This document shows positions 42,929-52,549 of a stretch of 64,000 nucleotides of DNA, in pieces. Position 1 is the first letter of the stretch. Each line of letters starts with the position of its first letter. The stretch comes from Alloprevotella tannerae. GTDB lineage: Bacteria; Bacteroidota; Bacteroidia; Bacteroidales; Bacteroidaceae. Where the stretch lies: contig JABZGR010000009.1 in the NCBI GenBank assembly GCA_015259125.1, positions 1 through 64,000 of the forward strand, read 5' to 3'. A program made the position numbers and the translations under genes. A model generated the notes under the pieces. The model made no database searches. It saw only the letters and a program-made list of their open reading frames with translations, and was not told the origin of the DNA.

Positions 42929-44380
42929 ATGAAACCGACAAAAAAAGACCTCATCAAGTGTGTCGTTTATACGCTGCTCTACCTGCTCTTCCTGTATTGG
43001 GTGGAGAGTTTTTGGGGCTTGCTCGTCCTGCCCTTGATCTTCGACGCTTACATCACGAAGCGCATCAAATGGGGTTGGTGGAAGAAACTGAAAAATACGA
43101 CGGCACGCAAAGCTATGGGCTGGGTCGACGCGATCGTCTTTGCCTTGGTGGCCGTTTACTTTCTCAATCAATTTTTCTTTCAAAACTTCGTCATCCCTTC
43201 TTCCTCTTTGGAGAAGACGATGCTCACGGGCGATTACCTTTTGGTAAGTAAGCTTTCTTACGGACCGCGCATTCCGCAGACGCCACTCTCGATGCCGCTG
43301 GTGCAACATACGCTGCCGATACTCAATTGTCAGAGTTACATCAATTATCCCCATTGGGATTATCGGCGCGTGAAGGGCTTCGGACGCCCCGAACTGAACG
43401 ACATCGTCGTATTCAATTATCCCTCGGGCGATACCGTGGCGGCCAATGCGCAGGATCAGGACTTCTATCGTTTGGTTTACCAGATCGGCGACCAACTGCT
43501 CACGCAACAGGGCGCTATGTCGCAACCTTTTTCGTCCACGATCAACGGCGGGCAGACGTATGAGACGCAGCAGGCGGCTTTTCGCCGGATCTATGCGGCC
43601 GGACGCGCCTTTATGGAGATGAACCAAGGCGAGACGGGGCGCATTTTGTCGAGACCCGTTGACCGCAGAGAGAATTACGTGAAGCGCTGCGTTGGACTTC
43701 CGGGGCAAATGTTGCAAATTCGTCAAGGCCGAATCTACCTTGATGGCAAGGAAAATCCGCTCCCCGAAGAGGTGCAGTTCTGCTACGAAGTGCAATTTAA
43801 GATGCTACCGGCCGAAGATGAGCGCAAGGACTTGGGCATCACGAACGAAGACCTCTCGCAACCCGTACCTGAGAAGCAGTTGGCCTACTACATGCCACTG
43901 ACAAAAAGAGTGGTCGACTATTTCCGCCAACACAAAGAACTCGTAGCTTCCGTCAAGCCCTACGAACCCAAAGTAGATTGGCTCTATCCGCAAAACATGG
44001 TGAAGCGCTGGACGACCTCCAACTACGGCCCGCTGTGGATTCCGAAAAAAGGCGCAAGCCTGAAGCTTACGCTCTATAACCTGCCGATCTACGAACGCCC
44101 CATTCGCGTCTACGAAGGCAATGATTTGCAGGTGAAAAATGGGAAGATCTACATCAACGGTAAGCAGACGGATACCTATCGCTTTAAGATGGACTACTAC
44201 TGGATGATGGGCGATAACCGCGACAACTCTGCCGATTCGCGCTTCTGGGGTTTCGTGCCCGAAGATCACATCGTCGGGAAGCCGCTCCTCGTGTGGCTCT
44301 CGCTCGATAAGGATTATGGACTCTTCGATGGGAAGATTCGATGGAATAGAATATTGAAAAACGTCTCGAAGATCCATTGA
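42929..44380 (+). CDS. lepB: signal peptidase I
   Basis: 483 residues, much longer than proteobacterial LepB because of an insertion typical of Bacteroidetes. Two hydrophobic segments near the N-terminus (VYTLLYLLFLYWVESFWGLL) and one at residues about 68-85 precede the catalytic Ser in VIPSSSLEKTMLTGDYLL. The catalytic Lys is in ENYVKRCVGLPGQML; box E is MMGDNRDNSADSRFWGFVP. It cleaves signal peptides at the periplasmic face. Second of dapB-lepB-wbqC. Confidence 0.95.
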   Translation: MKPTKKDLIKCVVYTLLYLLFLYWVESFWGLLVLPLIFDAYITKRIKWGWWKKLKNTTARKAMGWVDAIVFALVAVYFLNQFFFQNFVIPSSSLEKTMLTGDYLLVSKLSYGPRIPQTPLSMPLVQHTLPILNCQSYINYPHWDYRRVKGFGRPELNDIVVFNYPSGDTVAANAQDQDFYRLVYQIGDQLLTQQGAMSQPFSSTINGGQTYETQQAAFRRIYAAGRAFMEMNQGETGRILSRPVDRRENYVKRCVGLPGQMLQIRQGRIYLDGKENPLPEEVQFCYEVQFKMLPAEDERKDLGITNEDLSQPVPEKQLAYYMPLTKRVVDYFRQHKELVASVKPYEPKVDWLYPQNMVKRWTTSNYGPLWIPKKGASLKLTLYNLPIYERPIRVYEGNDLQVKNGKIYINGKQTDTYRFKMDYYWMMGDNRDNSADSRFWGFVPEDHIVGKPLLVWLSLDKDYGLFDGKIRWNRILKNVSKIH

Positions 44381-45096
44381 TGGAAAATCAGGAGTACGAC
44401 TTACACCAAAATATAAAAGGGCGGCCGCTTACTCGTGAAGCCGCCCTTTTATCGTCGCTATACTTGGGACCGGTGCAGTACTATTCCAAACTCTATGCTT
44501 GCGATGCCGTCGTCGAAGATCGCGGCGAGCACTTTGAAAAGCAGAGTTTCCGCAATCGTATGTGCATTGCCGCCGCCGGCGGACCGCTCGAACTGACCAT
44601 CCCGATTGTCAGAGACGGCCGTATGCGGCAGCCGATGCGCGAAGTGCGCATCAGCGATCACGGTCGTTGGCAACATCTGCACTGGACGGCCTTGGTTTCG
44701 GCTTATGAAAACAGTCCTTATTTTGAATATTACGCCGATGATTTCCGCCCTTTCTATGAAAAACCTTTTCATTATTTGGTCGACTTCAACGCAGGTTTGC
44801 AGCAGACGGTCTGCGACTTGCTCCAAATCTCTCCGAAGCGCGAGGTGGCGGACCATTATATAGATATTGTCCCGCCCGATTGCGTTGATTATCGCACTTT
44901 GATCCACCCCAAGCGTTCTTGGACTGAAGATCCGCATTTTCGTCCGGCACCTTATTATCAGGTATTCCAAGACAGGTTGGGCTTTCTGCCGAATATGAGC
45001 ATCGTAGACCTGCTGTTTACGATGGGGCCTGAGGCCCGCTTGATCTTGCGCGCTTCTTTTTGCGCAAACAAGGCTCTCAACGTACTTAAATCTTGA
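44380..45096 (+). CDS. WbqC-like family protein
   Basis: 238 residues. The N-terminal block SLYLGPVQYYSKLYACDAVV and the conserved EKQSFRNRMCIAA...LELTIPIV, plus WQHLHWTALVSAYENSPYFEYY, match the WbqC-like family found with O-antigen and N-formyl-sugar genes elsewhere. No such cluster is here; it simply follows lepB with its ATG overlapping the lepB TGA by one base. The catalytic role is unproven. Confidence 0.88.
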   Translation: MENQEYDLHQNIKGRPLTREAALLSSLYLGPVQYYSKLYACDAVVEDRGEHFEKQSFRNRMCIAAAGGPLELTIPIVRDGRMRQPMREVRISDHGRWQHLHWTALVSAYENSPYFEYYADDFRPFYEKPFHYLVDFNAGLQQTVCDLLQISPKREVADHYIDIVPPDCVDYRTLIHPKRSWTEDPHFRPAPYYQVFQDRLGFLPNMSIVDLLFTMGPEARLILRASFCANKALNVLKS

Positions 45097-45127
45097 CGCT
45101 GCGCGGGCGATATTCTTCTTCGCGGGG
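45089..45127 (+). terminator. possible terminator after wbqC
   Basis: GAC...CGCG and CGCGGGGTC around a 20-nt interior, followed by TTTTTCC. Imperfect stem. Confidence 0.35.
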
Positions 45128-45299
45128 TCTTTTTCCTTTCTTTATGTAGCGGTTCTGCAAGCGAAAGATTGCTGATAAGCGGCAAAAACTTTTCGTTATG
45201 ACGTTGTGAGTAGAAATATTTACAGCTTTCTTTGCACAGATAAGCGTATTTTTCATTTTTAATCTGTAAATTTACACCGTTTCTTTAATCATAACTATT

Positions 45300-47207
45300 A
45301 TGAGAGCATACAAAACCTTACTTCTCCTCTCTTTTTGCCTGCCCTTTTTGGCGGCACTTTTTTCCACTGAGGCACTGGCCCAGTCCTCTAACAGTGTAAC
45401 GCTCACCACGCGGCGCGAAATCGGTCACGAACTTGGCCTGCGCTTGAAAGGCGACCGCGAGACGTTTAGCTTTGAAGGCTTAGACGACGTCTGGGAAGAC
45501 GAAGGCGTGTTTATCGGAAAGATAAGTTCGCAAACCATTACCGTCAAGGGCGAATTTAAAAGTTTCAACTGCACCGAGTGCGACGTAGACAGCTTTATTG
45601 TTAACGAAGCGCCGACCTTAGAGACCTTGATCCTCGACAAAAACAACCTGCAAAAAATCGACTTGAAGAAGTGTGATAAATTGACGTGGTTAAGTCTGAT
45701 TCAAAATTACTTTACAGAACTTGACTTGCGTGAGAATCCTACGCTTAAGCGCCTCTATTGCTCGTTTAACCGATTGACGAAACTGGACATCTCTCAGAAT
45801 GGCCTGCTTTACCTCTTAGATTGCTCTAATAACGCCCTTGATACGCTCGACATCCGCCCGCTGAAGAATCTGTGGTATCTCTATTGTATGCAAAACAACT
45901 TGCGCCAATTGTACCTCCCCGGCGACGGACAGCTGAAGAGTCTGCATTGCTATAATAATAAAATCAAATACAGCAATATGACGCAGATGATGAATGACCT
46001 GCCTAACCGCAAGGGCACAAGTTATTCTTGCCGTGTAGCCGTGTTTGATGACAATGCTGAACAAGTAGAGCATAACCGCTGCTTGGATAGCGATGCGGCC
46101 ATTGCAACGGATAAGAATTGGAGCGTAATCACGGCCAAAGGCTCTCCCTATGCCGGCATCACGCCGCCCGATCCTACTTTGATTGTGAATCTCACCACCG
46201 AGCGTGAAATTGGTGATACTTTGCGTCTGACTTTCGATGCTGACGATGAGCCGATACTTGAAGGACTTTCTATGCTCGACTATGTCAACAACCAACAGAT
46301 CGACTGCCGCGTAACGGCTAATGAGATTAAAGTGAGCGGCGTTATTCGCGACTTGCGTGCCGACAGTTGCAGCTTGAAGACGATCGACTTTGAGCGCGCT
46401 GACCAGTTGCAACAACTGCGTTGCAAGGGCAATAAGTTGCAGCAAATGGACCTGACGGCTTGTAAGCACCTCACTTATCTTAATTGCGAGGACAACGCAT
46501 TAGAGACGCTGACGCTTTCTTCCGGCGTGCAGCTCGATACGTTGCGCTGTGCCGGCAACCGCTTGAGCGCGTTGAAGACTGAGTCCGATACGACTTTGCG
46601 TTACCTCGATTGCAGCCGTAACCAGCTTGAAACGCTTCAATTAGGCTCACATCCTAATCTCACTTACCTTAACTTCTCCGAGAATAAGCTCAACGGCTTC
46701 ACGCTGAAGGCTGATAGCTGCGCGGCCTTGACCGACATCATCGCTTATGGCAACCATTTCAGTGCCGAGGCAACGCACAAATTTATGAGCAGCTTGCCCG
46801 AATATGAGAAGAAAGACGGCCATCAGTTGATTTGGGTCGATTCTGAAGCTTATACACCCGAAGAAATGAATGCTTATGCACAAGAAGATCTCGACGCAGC
46901 ACACGCAAAGGGTTGGGAAGTGTATGATAACAAGGGTGGAAAGCCTGAGATTTTAGTTGTTACCGGCTTGCACAATATTGCCGCAGGGGCAGCAAGCGCT
47001 TGGCAATTGCAAGTTACCGGCGAAGGTATACAAATCAGTGGCGCTCCCGAGCGCGCTACTTACCGCTTGAGCGATGAAGCCGGACGCTTACTGCAAAGTG
47101 GCTACACGGATGCCACCGGAAAAGCAAATGTAGCGTTCAAAGCCAACAAAGCGCGCGTTTATATCTTGACTGTAGGCCGCGAAAGTCTTAAGTTTATGAT
47201 GCCCTGA
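45300..47207 (+). CDS. secreted leucine-rich-repeat protein with sorting-type C-terminus
   Basis: 635 residues: signal peptide (MRAYKTLLLLSFCLPFLAA... to ALAQ), then two homologous blocks (about residues 30-285 and 297-520). Each opens with a line such as NSVTLTTRREIGHELGLRL or LIVNLTTEREIGDTLRLTF and carries Cys-containing leucine-rich repeats (LRQLYLPG, LRYLDCSRNQLETLQL, LTYLNCEDNALETLTL). A C-terminal 80 residues (ATYRLSDEAGRLLQSGYTD, ARVYILTVGRESLKFMMP) resembles a T9SS type-A sorting domain, implying surface export. Likely ligand-binding; partner unknown. The two blocks suggest an internal duplication. Confidence 0.85.
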   Translation: MRAYKTLLLLSFCLPFLAALFSTEALAQSSNSVTLTTRREIGHELGLRLKGDRETFSFEGLDDVWEDEGVFIGKISSQTITVKGEFKSFNCTECDVDSFIVNEAPTLETLILDKNNLQKIDLKKCDKLTWLSLIQNYFTELDLRENPTLKRLYCSFNRLTKLDISQNGLLYLLDCSNNALDTLDIRPLKNLWYLYCMQNNLRQLYLPGDGQLKSLHCYNNKIKYSNMTQMMNDLPNRKGTSYSCRVAVFDDNAEQVEHNRCLDSDAAIATDKNWSVITAKGSPYAGITPPDPTLIVNLTTEREIGDTLRLTFDADDEPILEGLSMLDYVNNQQIDCRVTANEIKVSGVIRDLRADSCSLKTIDFERADQLQQLRCKGNKLQQMDLTACKHLTYLNCEDNALETLTLSSGVQLDTLRCAGNRLSALKTESDTTLRYLDCSRNQLETLQLGSHPNLTYLNFSENKLNGFTLKADSCAALTDIIAYGNHFSAEATHKFMSSLPEYEKKDGHQLIWVDSEAYTPEEMNAYAQEDLDAAHAKGWEVYDNKGGKPEILVVTGLHNIAAGAASAWQLQVTGEGIQISGAPERATYRLSDEAGRLLQSGYTDATGKANVAFKANKARVYILTVGRESLKFMMP

Positions 47208-47238
47208 GTAGACGCTCAGTAACCCTTTATATATTTGT

Positions 47239-47280
47239 AGCGCCACTCCTGTCGTTGAAGATAGGAGTGGCGCTCTTTTT
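47239..47280 (+). terminator. LRR gene terminator (perfect 12-bp stem)
   Basis: AGCGCCACTCCT (47239-47250), 12-nt loop, AGGAGTGGCGCT (47263-47274), then CTTTTT, 32 nt after the stop codon. Confidence 0.9.
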
Positions 47281-47339
47281 CTGTTTACGACCCACGGAGA
47301 AAGACGCCCGCGCAGCGCCCACAATCCGCTGGCTTCCGC

Positions 47340-47347
47340 TATCTTTG
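47340..47347 (+). promoter_or_regulatory. -7 box TATCTTTG of the Sel1 gene
   Basis: TATCTTTG followed by CAG, about 115 nt before the ATG at 47461. The leader contains the small hairpin GCGGCTTCGCCGC. Confidence 0.5.
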
Positions 47348-47460
47348 CAGTTGCCGATTGCGCTGCTTCGCGGGCTTTGAAGGCTGAGAGGCGCGCAGCG
47401 CAGACGTGTTGGCGGCTTCGCCGCACGATCTGTACAATTATACAATACGTCTTGAGCAAC

Positions 47461-48258
47461 ATGAACGAACTAACTCTACTTGATAGGCTTCGACAATCTT
47501 CTACGCTCGATTTGCAAGCGGCGGCCGAAGCCGGTGATGCGCTTGCGCAACGCGTTTTGGGTGAACGCTACGCCACTTTCGATGAGATTATTCCGCCGCA
47601 AGACGGCGAAGATCAGTTTTTGCCCACACTACGGGCGGCTGAGCGCTGGCTGACGCTTGCGGCAGAGCAAGGCGATACTATGGCTATGCGCGAACTGGGC
47701 GATTTGCATAGTGGACTCTTAGGCGAGCAGGGTAACATCCAGACGGCGTGGCAATGGTATGAGCGGGCCGCTACTGCCGGAGACGCCGCCGCACAAAACA
47801 GACTCGGCATACTTTGCGAGAATGGAATGGGGCGGCCGCGCGATTATGCCGCCGCGGCTCATTGGTATGAGTTGGCGGCCGCGAGCGGAGAGACCTTGGC
47901 GCGCTTTAACCTCGCCTTGTTGCTCAGCACCGGCCGCGGCGTACCGCAAGACGGGGAACGCGCCTTGCAACTCTTGGCCGAAGTAGCCGCTACGGGCGAT
48001 GGAATGGGCGATTATTATATGGCCGACTTGTTGGAAAAAGGACGCGGCGTAGCGCGCGATCTGCCCGCTGCCATTCGCCATTATGAAGCTGCTCGCGCGA
48101 AAGGGGTCGATGAAGCCGTCTATGCTTTGGGGCGATTGTATTTTGCCGAAGGGCAATTTGCCGCAGCGCGCCCCTATCTTGAAGCCGCTCTCGGCTTAGG
48201 CGGCAACCTCACGCGTCAGGCCGACCGCCTCTTGCGGCAAATTCCGCTTGCCGAATGA
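47461..48258 (+). CDS. Sel1-repeat (TPR-like) protein
   Basis: 265 residues with about six Sel1 repeats, each with the A/G pattern (QWYERAATAGDAAAQNRLG, HWYELAAASGETLARFNLAL, RHYEAARAKGVDEAVYALG). These form helical hairpin arrays used for protein-protein contacts. There is no signal peptide, so it is likely cytoplasmic. The ATG at 47461 is chosen because it follows the promoter and a normal leader; the 28 residues upstream are basic and unlike the family. Partner unknown. Confidence 0.88.
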   Translation: MNELTLLDRLRQSSTLDLQAAAEAGDALAQRVLGERYATFDEIIPPQDGEDQFLPTLRAAERWLTLAAEQGDTMAMRELGDLHSGLLGEQGNIQTAWQWYERAATAGDAAAQNRLGILCENGMGRPRDYAAAAHWYELAAASGETLARFNLALLLSTGRGVPQDGERALQLLAEVAATGDGMGDYYMADLLEKGRGVARDLPAAIRHYEAARAKGVDEAVYALGRLYFAEGQFAAARPYLEAALGLGGNLTRQADRLLRQIPLAE

Positions 48259-48523
48259 GACATATATATATGATGTAGACTGCTCGACTATACGTGCTAT
48301 TCTTGAAAACGGCAGAGAAATAAGGCTTCTTTTTCGTTGCTCTTTAGGATTAACATAGCCGGCGAATATGCTCGTCCGGCCTCTCCGCCGCTAACGAAGC
48401 TCTTCGGCTAATGCCGGAAAGCGGATGTGCGGCAGGTTTGCACCATGGCGCATTATAAGCTCATCGTTTGTTCTTGCTCTGACGCGCGGCGCCTCCCATT
48501 TTTGCTTTTAAGATGATAAATAG

Positions 48524-48565
48524 TGCAAGTCTACTTGGTAAAAAGCACTTATAAGTGCGAAAAAA
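48524..48565. repeat. two 21-bp dyad units upstream of the M16 promoter
   Basis: tgCAAGTctACTTGgtaaaa (48524-48544) and gCACTTatAAGTGcgaaaaaa (48545-48565): each a dyad plus an A-run, period 21 nt. This is the layout of the arrays at 287 and 5770. It ends 14 nt before the -33 box. Confidence 0.45.
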
Positions 48566-48578
48566 TGCGCAGTTCCAT

Positions 48579-48609
48579 TTGACCTATCCGTGAGAATTAG
48601 CTAATTTTG
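48579..48609 (+). promoter_or_regulatory. M16 peptidase promoter (TTG - 20 nt - TAATTTTG)
   Basis: TTG (48579-48581), exactly 20 nt, TAATTTTG (48602-48609). The leader is about 30 nt. Confidence 0.8.
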
Positions 48610-48647
48610 GCCGCGAAACTATATTCATTCATTATAATAACAACCAG

Positions 48648-51497
48648 ATGAGACACTTAAAGTTTGCCTTGTGGGTCATCGTTGCCGCTTTCACTTCGTC
48701 TTGGCAGGCATCGGCCCAGGCTACGCAGCCACTTCCCAAGGACGCTGCGGTTAAGATGGGTACATTACCCAATGGCTTGACGTACTATGTGCGCAAAAAC
48801 AGCCTACCGGAAAAACAAGCCTTTTTCTATATCGTACAGAAAGTCGGCTCAGTGCAAGAAAACGAGTCGCAGCGCGGCTTGGCGCACTTCTTGGAGCATA
48901 TGTGCTTCAATGGTACGACCAATTTCCCCGGCAATGGCGTGATTGAAGCCTGCGAGCGCTTTGGCGTAAAGTTTGGCGAGAATATCAACGCTTATACGTC
49001 AACGGATGAGACCGTTTACAACATCGACAACGTTCCCGCTACGGCCGAAAATATTGAGACGTGCTTGAAGATTTTGCACGACTGGTCTAACAGTCTGTTG
49101 CTCGAGCCGGACGAGATTCAGAAAGAGCGCGGCGTGATTCACGAAGAGTGGCGTATGCGCAGCTCTGCAACGCAACGCATTCTGAACAACAACTTAGAGA
49201 AACTCTATCCGGGCAGCCGCTATGCGCGTCGTATGCCGATCGGTCTGATGAGTGTTGTCGACAACTTCACGCCTGATACGCTTCGCGCTTACTACCACAA
49301 ATGGTATCGCCCGAATCTGCAGGCAGTAGTTGTTGTGGGCGACATCGACGTAGATCAGATGGTTGCTAAGATCAAAGAAATCTTCAGCCCGATCCAAAAC
49401 CCGAAGAACGAGGCGAAGTATGAAGACTATCCTGTGCCTTCTACGATGAAGCCTATCTATGTTGTCGACAAAGATAAGGAGCAAGGTCAAGCCGTTATTC
49501 AGGCTATGTTCAAGCACGATCCGATGCCGAAAGAATATCGCAATACGGCGGCTTATGTAATTACAGAAGGACTCACGGAGATCATGACAAGCGCGCTCAA
49601 CGCACGTCTCAATGAGTTGTCACAAAATCCCGACTGCCCCTTCGTAGGCGCTTATGTTAACGACGGCAACTACCTTATCAGTAAAACGATGAGTGCCTTC
49701 ACGCTCATCGTTGTGCCGAAGCCCGGCAAAGATACAGAAGCTTTGCGTGTAGCCTTCGAAGAGTTGCAACGTGCACGCCAGTTTGGCTTGACGGCAACTG
49801 AAATCGATCGCGCTTACAATGAGATGGTCAGCCAGTTTGAGCGCATTTACAACAATCGCGATAAGCAACGCAGCCCTTACTTCATTCAGCAGTATGTACA
49901 CAACTTCCTCGATGGCACGCCGATGATGTCTATCGAAGATAGCTACAACTTCATGAAGATGGTTGGCCAGCAGTTAAAGCAGGCCGGCGCACTCACTGAG
50001 GCTTGCAATGGTATCTTGAAAGAATATACAGCTTCTACAGATAGCAACTTCGTTGTGCTCGCTATGTGCCCCGACAAGGCCGGTATCGCTGTGCCTACTG
50101 AAGCGCAGTTGGCTGATGCCGTGAAAGCTGCACTCAGTGCAAAACTGACGGCTTACGTCGACAACGTGAAGAACGAACCGCTCATCAAGAAACTCCCTAA
50201 GAAGGGTAAGATCGTTAAGACGGAACAATCTGACTTCGGTTATACTTGCTGGACGCTTTCTAACGGCGCTAAGGTTTACTTCCGCCATACTGACTTCAAC
50301 GAAAGTCAAGTCTTGATGCAGGCACGCAGCTTCGGCGGCTTGTCTTATGCAAAGGTTAACTCTAAGGCCGACCTCTTCAATGTGCGCAATGCGTCTACAT
50401 TCATTGAGCAATGTGGTCTCGGTAACTTCTCTGCAACCGAACTTGATAAGGCTTTGGCCGGCAAACAGGCTTCAGTAAGCGCTTCAATCGATCGCGAAAC
50501 GGAAGGACTTGATGGCAATGCTACGCCGAAAGATCTCCGCACGCTCTTCGAATTGACTTACCTCAAGTTTACCAACCCCGGTAGCGACCGCAAGGCGTTC
50601 AACAACGCTGTTGAGTCTATGAAGACGCAGCTCGCCAATGTTGAGGCTGTACCCGAAATGGCTTTCAGCGACTCTGTATCATCTACGATCTACAACCACG
50701 ATCCCCGCGTGAAGATTTATAAGTCTGCCGACTATGATATGGCCAACTTCGACCAGATGCGCGCTTTCTATCGCGAGCGCTTCAAGTCGCCTTCTGACTT
50801 TAATTTCTATTTCACCGGCAACTTCAATGTAGACTCACTCAAGCAATTTGCTGAAATCTACTTGGCATCTATTCCTTCTGCCGGCAAGCGTGAGGTACTC
50901 AAAGATTATGGCCTCCACAAGGCTACCGGTATCGTAAACAATCGCTTCACGCGTGCAATGGAGACGCCGAAGGGCAACATCATTCAGGTTATCTGGGGTG
51001 AAAATCCTTACACGATGAAAGAATCAGCTACGGTTGATGCACTCGGCGAAGTGCTTACGCAACGCTACCTGAAGAGCATCCGCGAAGAAGGCTCTATGGC
51101 TTATAGTGTAGGCGCCCAAGGTGAGGCTTCTTACGGTTCGAAAGATGAATATCTGATCTACGTATCCTGCCCCGTGAAGCCGGCTAAGGCTGACTCTGCA
51201 CTCTATCTCATCGACTTGGGATTGAAAGAAGTAGCTAAAGACGGTTGTACGAAGGAAGAGTTGGATAAGATCAAGCAGTTTAATCTTAAGAACTATGCCG
51301 ACAATCAGAAAGTCAACAGCTATTGGGCTAGCTTGATCCGCAGCAAAACGCTTTGGAATAAAGATCTCCATACGGGTTATGAAGCTGTCATCAATGGCTT
51401 GTCTTCTGATGATCTTAAGAACTTCGTGAACAATGTTGTTCTGAAAAAGCTCAATCGTCTTACGATTACGATGCTTCCGGCATCTCTTAAAGAATAA
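48648..51497 (+). CDS. M16-family zinc metallopeptidase (PqqL-like, two tandem domains)
   Basis: 949 residues, exported (MRHLKFALWVIVAAFTSSWQ... ASAQA). The inverted zinc motif HFLEH is at residues 80-84, with the third ligand expected at the Glu of QKERGVIHEEW (residue 160). A second half (about residues 500-949) repeats the fold without the zinc motif, including the R/Y-type block SIREEGSMAYSVGAQGE. It is a periplasmic or outer-membrane-associated peptidase that degrades peptides in a closed chamber. Monocistronic: promoter at 48579, terminator at 51564. Confidence 0.95.
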   Translation: MRHLKFALWVIVAAFTSSWQASAQATQPLPKDAAVKMGTLPNGLTYYVRKNSLPEKQAFFYIVQKVGSVQENESQRGLAHFLEHMCFNGTTNFPGNGVIEACERFGVKFGENINAYTSTDETVYNIDNVPATAENIETCLKILHDWSNSLLLEPDEIQKERGVIHEEWRMRSSATQRILNNNLEKLYPGSRYARRMPIGLMSVVDNFTPDTLRAYYHKWYRPNLQAVVVVGDIDVDQMVAKIKEIFSPIQNPKNEAKYEDYPVPSTMKPIYVVDKDKEQGQAVIQAMFKHDPMPKEYRNTAAYVITEGLTEIMTSALNARLNELSQNPDCPFVGAYVNDGNYLISKTMSAFTLIVVPKPGKDTEALRVAFEELQRARQFGLTATEIDRAYNEMVSQFERIYNNRDKQRSPYFIQQYVHNFLDGTPMMSIEDSYNFMKMVGQQLKQAGALTEACNGILKEYTASTDSNFVVLAMCPDKAGIAVPTEAQLADAVKAALSAKLTAYVDNVKNEPLIKKLPKKGKIVKTEQSDFGYTCWTLSNGAKVYFRHTDFNESQVLMQARSFGGLSYAKVNSKADLFNVRNASTFIEQCGLGNFSATELDKALAGKQASVSASIDRETEGLDGNATPKDLRTLFELTYLKFTNPGSDRKAFNNAVESMKTQLANVEAVPEMAFSDSVSSTIYNHDPRVKIYKSADYDMANFDQMRAFYRERFKSPSDFNFYFTGNFNVDSLKQFAEIYLASIPSAGKREVLKDYGLHKATGIVNNRFTRAMETPKGNIIQVIWGENPYTMKESATVDALGEVLTQRYLKSIREEGSMAYSVGAQGEASYGSKDEYLIYVSCPVKPAKADSALYLIDLGLKEVAKDGCTKEELDKIKQFNLKNYADNQKVNSYWASLIRSKTLWNKDLHTGYEAVINGLSSDDLKNFVNNVVLKKLNRLTITMLPASLKE

Positions 51498-51563
51498 GCA
51501 TTGCCGATCATTTCAGCTTCAGTCCTAACGATAAACGACTGATCCGCTGATTTTCCATAAAGC

Positions 51564-51598
51564 TACGGCCCGCCTGCTTTGGTTGCAGGCGGGCCGTA
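51564..51598 (+). terminator. hairpin after the M16 gene
   Basis: TACGGCCCGCCTGC (51564-51577) and GCAGGCGGGCCGTA (51585-51598) form a perfect 14-bp stem with a 7-nt loop, 67 nt after the stop. No good U-tract follows. Confidence 0.7.
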
Positions 51599-51661
51599 AG
51601 CGTATTAAGTCATTTCTCACCAAGCGCCTTTAAGGCAGTGTAGGATGTTTTTTCGTGCCGT

Positions 51662-51826
51662 AACCCCTTAGTGTTGGTCGTTTACGCTTTCTTCCGGCAG
51701 ACATTCGCTTGTTTTGAAAGACCAACCCTATGGGGTTGTCGATTTTACTATGCTCCGAGGCAGCGTTGACGTTGCACGTCAACACTGCCCTACCAAAAGA
51801 CTAACCCCGATGGGGTTATTTGTGGA
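51662..51826. repeat. family-A composite repeat, copy 2
   Basis: A half-module (AACCCCTTAGTGTTGGTC) and a linker precede a full element: GAAAGACCAACCCTATGGGG, then GGCAGCGTTGACGTTGC / ACGTCAACACTGCC, then AAAAGACTAACCCCGATGGG. The whole 165 nt is nearly repeated at 52105. Confidence 0.85.
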
Positions 51827-51931
51827 CGGAAGTGCGCGATAGTTGACGATTTTAGGCGTGCAAATGTTAGCCTCATATTTATTTATGTCAAAGGTAACAC
51901 AAAATTAAACCGACAAAACTACACCCTCAAA

Positions 51932-52038
51932 AACAACCCCTTAGGGTTGGTCCTTTGGCAGGGCAGGGTTAAGATGCGAAGCGGTTTAACCCTGCCTAAG
52001 TCCAGCGCGAAGTGCAACCCCTTAGGGTTGGTCTTTAT
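51932..52038. repeat. family-A repeat, copy 3 (reverse orientation)
   Basis: CAACCCCTTAGGGTTGGTCC, GGCAGGGCAGGGTTAAGATG / GGTTTAACCCTGCC, a short linker and CAACCCCTTAGGGTTGGTCT. Both flanking modules are the CAACCCCTTAGGGTTGGTC type here. Confidence 0.85.
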
Positions 52039-52104
52039 TTACGACTGCATTTCGCCGATTATATATGCTAATAAATCAATTTGCCAAAGCTCACCCCCGC
52101 AAAA

Positions 52105-52270
52105 CAACCCCTTATGGTTGGTCGTTTACGCTTTCTTCCGGCGGGCGTTGGGTCGTTTTGAAAGACCAATCCTAAGAGATTGACAATTTTACTATGCTCC
52201 GAGACAGCGTTGACGTTGCACGTCAACACTGCCCTACCAAAAGACTAACCCCGATGGGGTTATTGGTGGA
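52105..52270. repeat. family-A composite repeat, copy 4
   Basis: Near-copy of 51662-51826, including the linker TTTACGCTTTCTTCCGGC and the 31-nt central inverted repeat, which is identical apart from one base (GACAG for GGCAG). It points to segmental duplication within the cluster, since linker sequence is shared too. Confidence 0.85.
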
Positions 52271-52379
52271 CGAAACTATGCGGAAACAATACAAATTCAC
52301 GCGGAAATTCTGACACGTATACGTGTTATTGATCCAAAGCAATTATAAACTCGAATGTAAACGCGCAAAACATCCCCAA

Positions 52380-52487
52380 CAAGCCCTTAGGCTTGGTCTT
52401 TTGGCAGGGCAGGCGTTGGAGCGAAGCGACAACCCTGCCATAGTTCGCCGCAAAAGTGCAACCCCTTAGGGTTGGTCATTCAAAATG
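52380..52487. repeat. family-A repeat, copy 5
   Basis: CAAGCCCTTAGGCTTGGTCT: the module dyad changed on both arms (CAAGCC/GGCTTG instead of CAACCC/GGGTTG). Then GGCAGGCGTTGGAGC / GACAACCCTGCC and CAACCCCTTAGGGTTGGTC. Confidence 0.85.
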
Positions 52488-52549
52488 TCCGCTAATAAGC
52501 GTGTAAATACACAGATAAACCCAAACCACCAGAGCCCACTCCCGCACCA

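Noticed and set aside
42455..43795. 446-codon minus-strand frame opposite dapB and lepB
   Set aside because: It is the antisense shadow of two well-identified genes.
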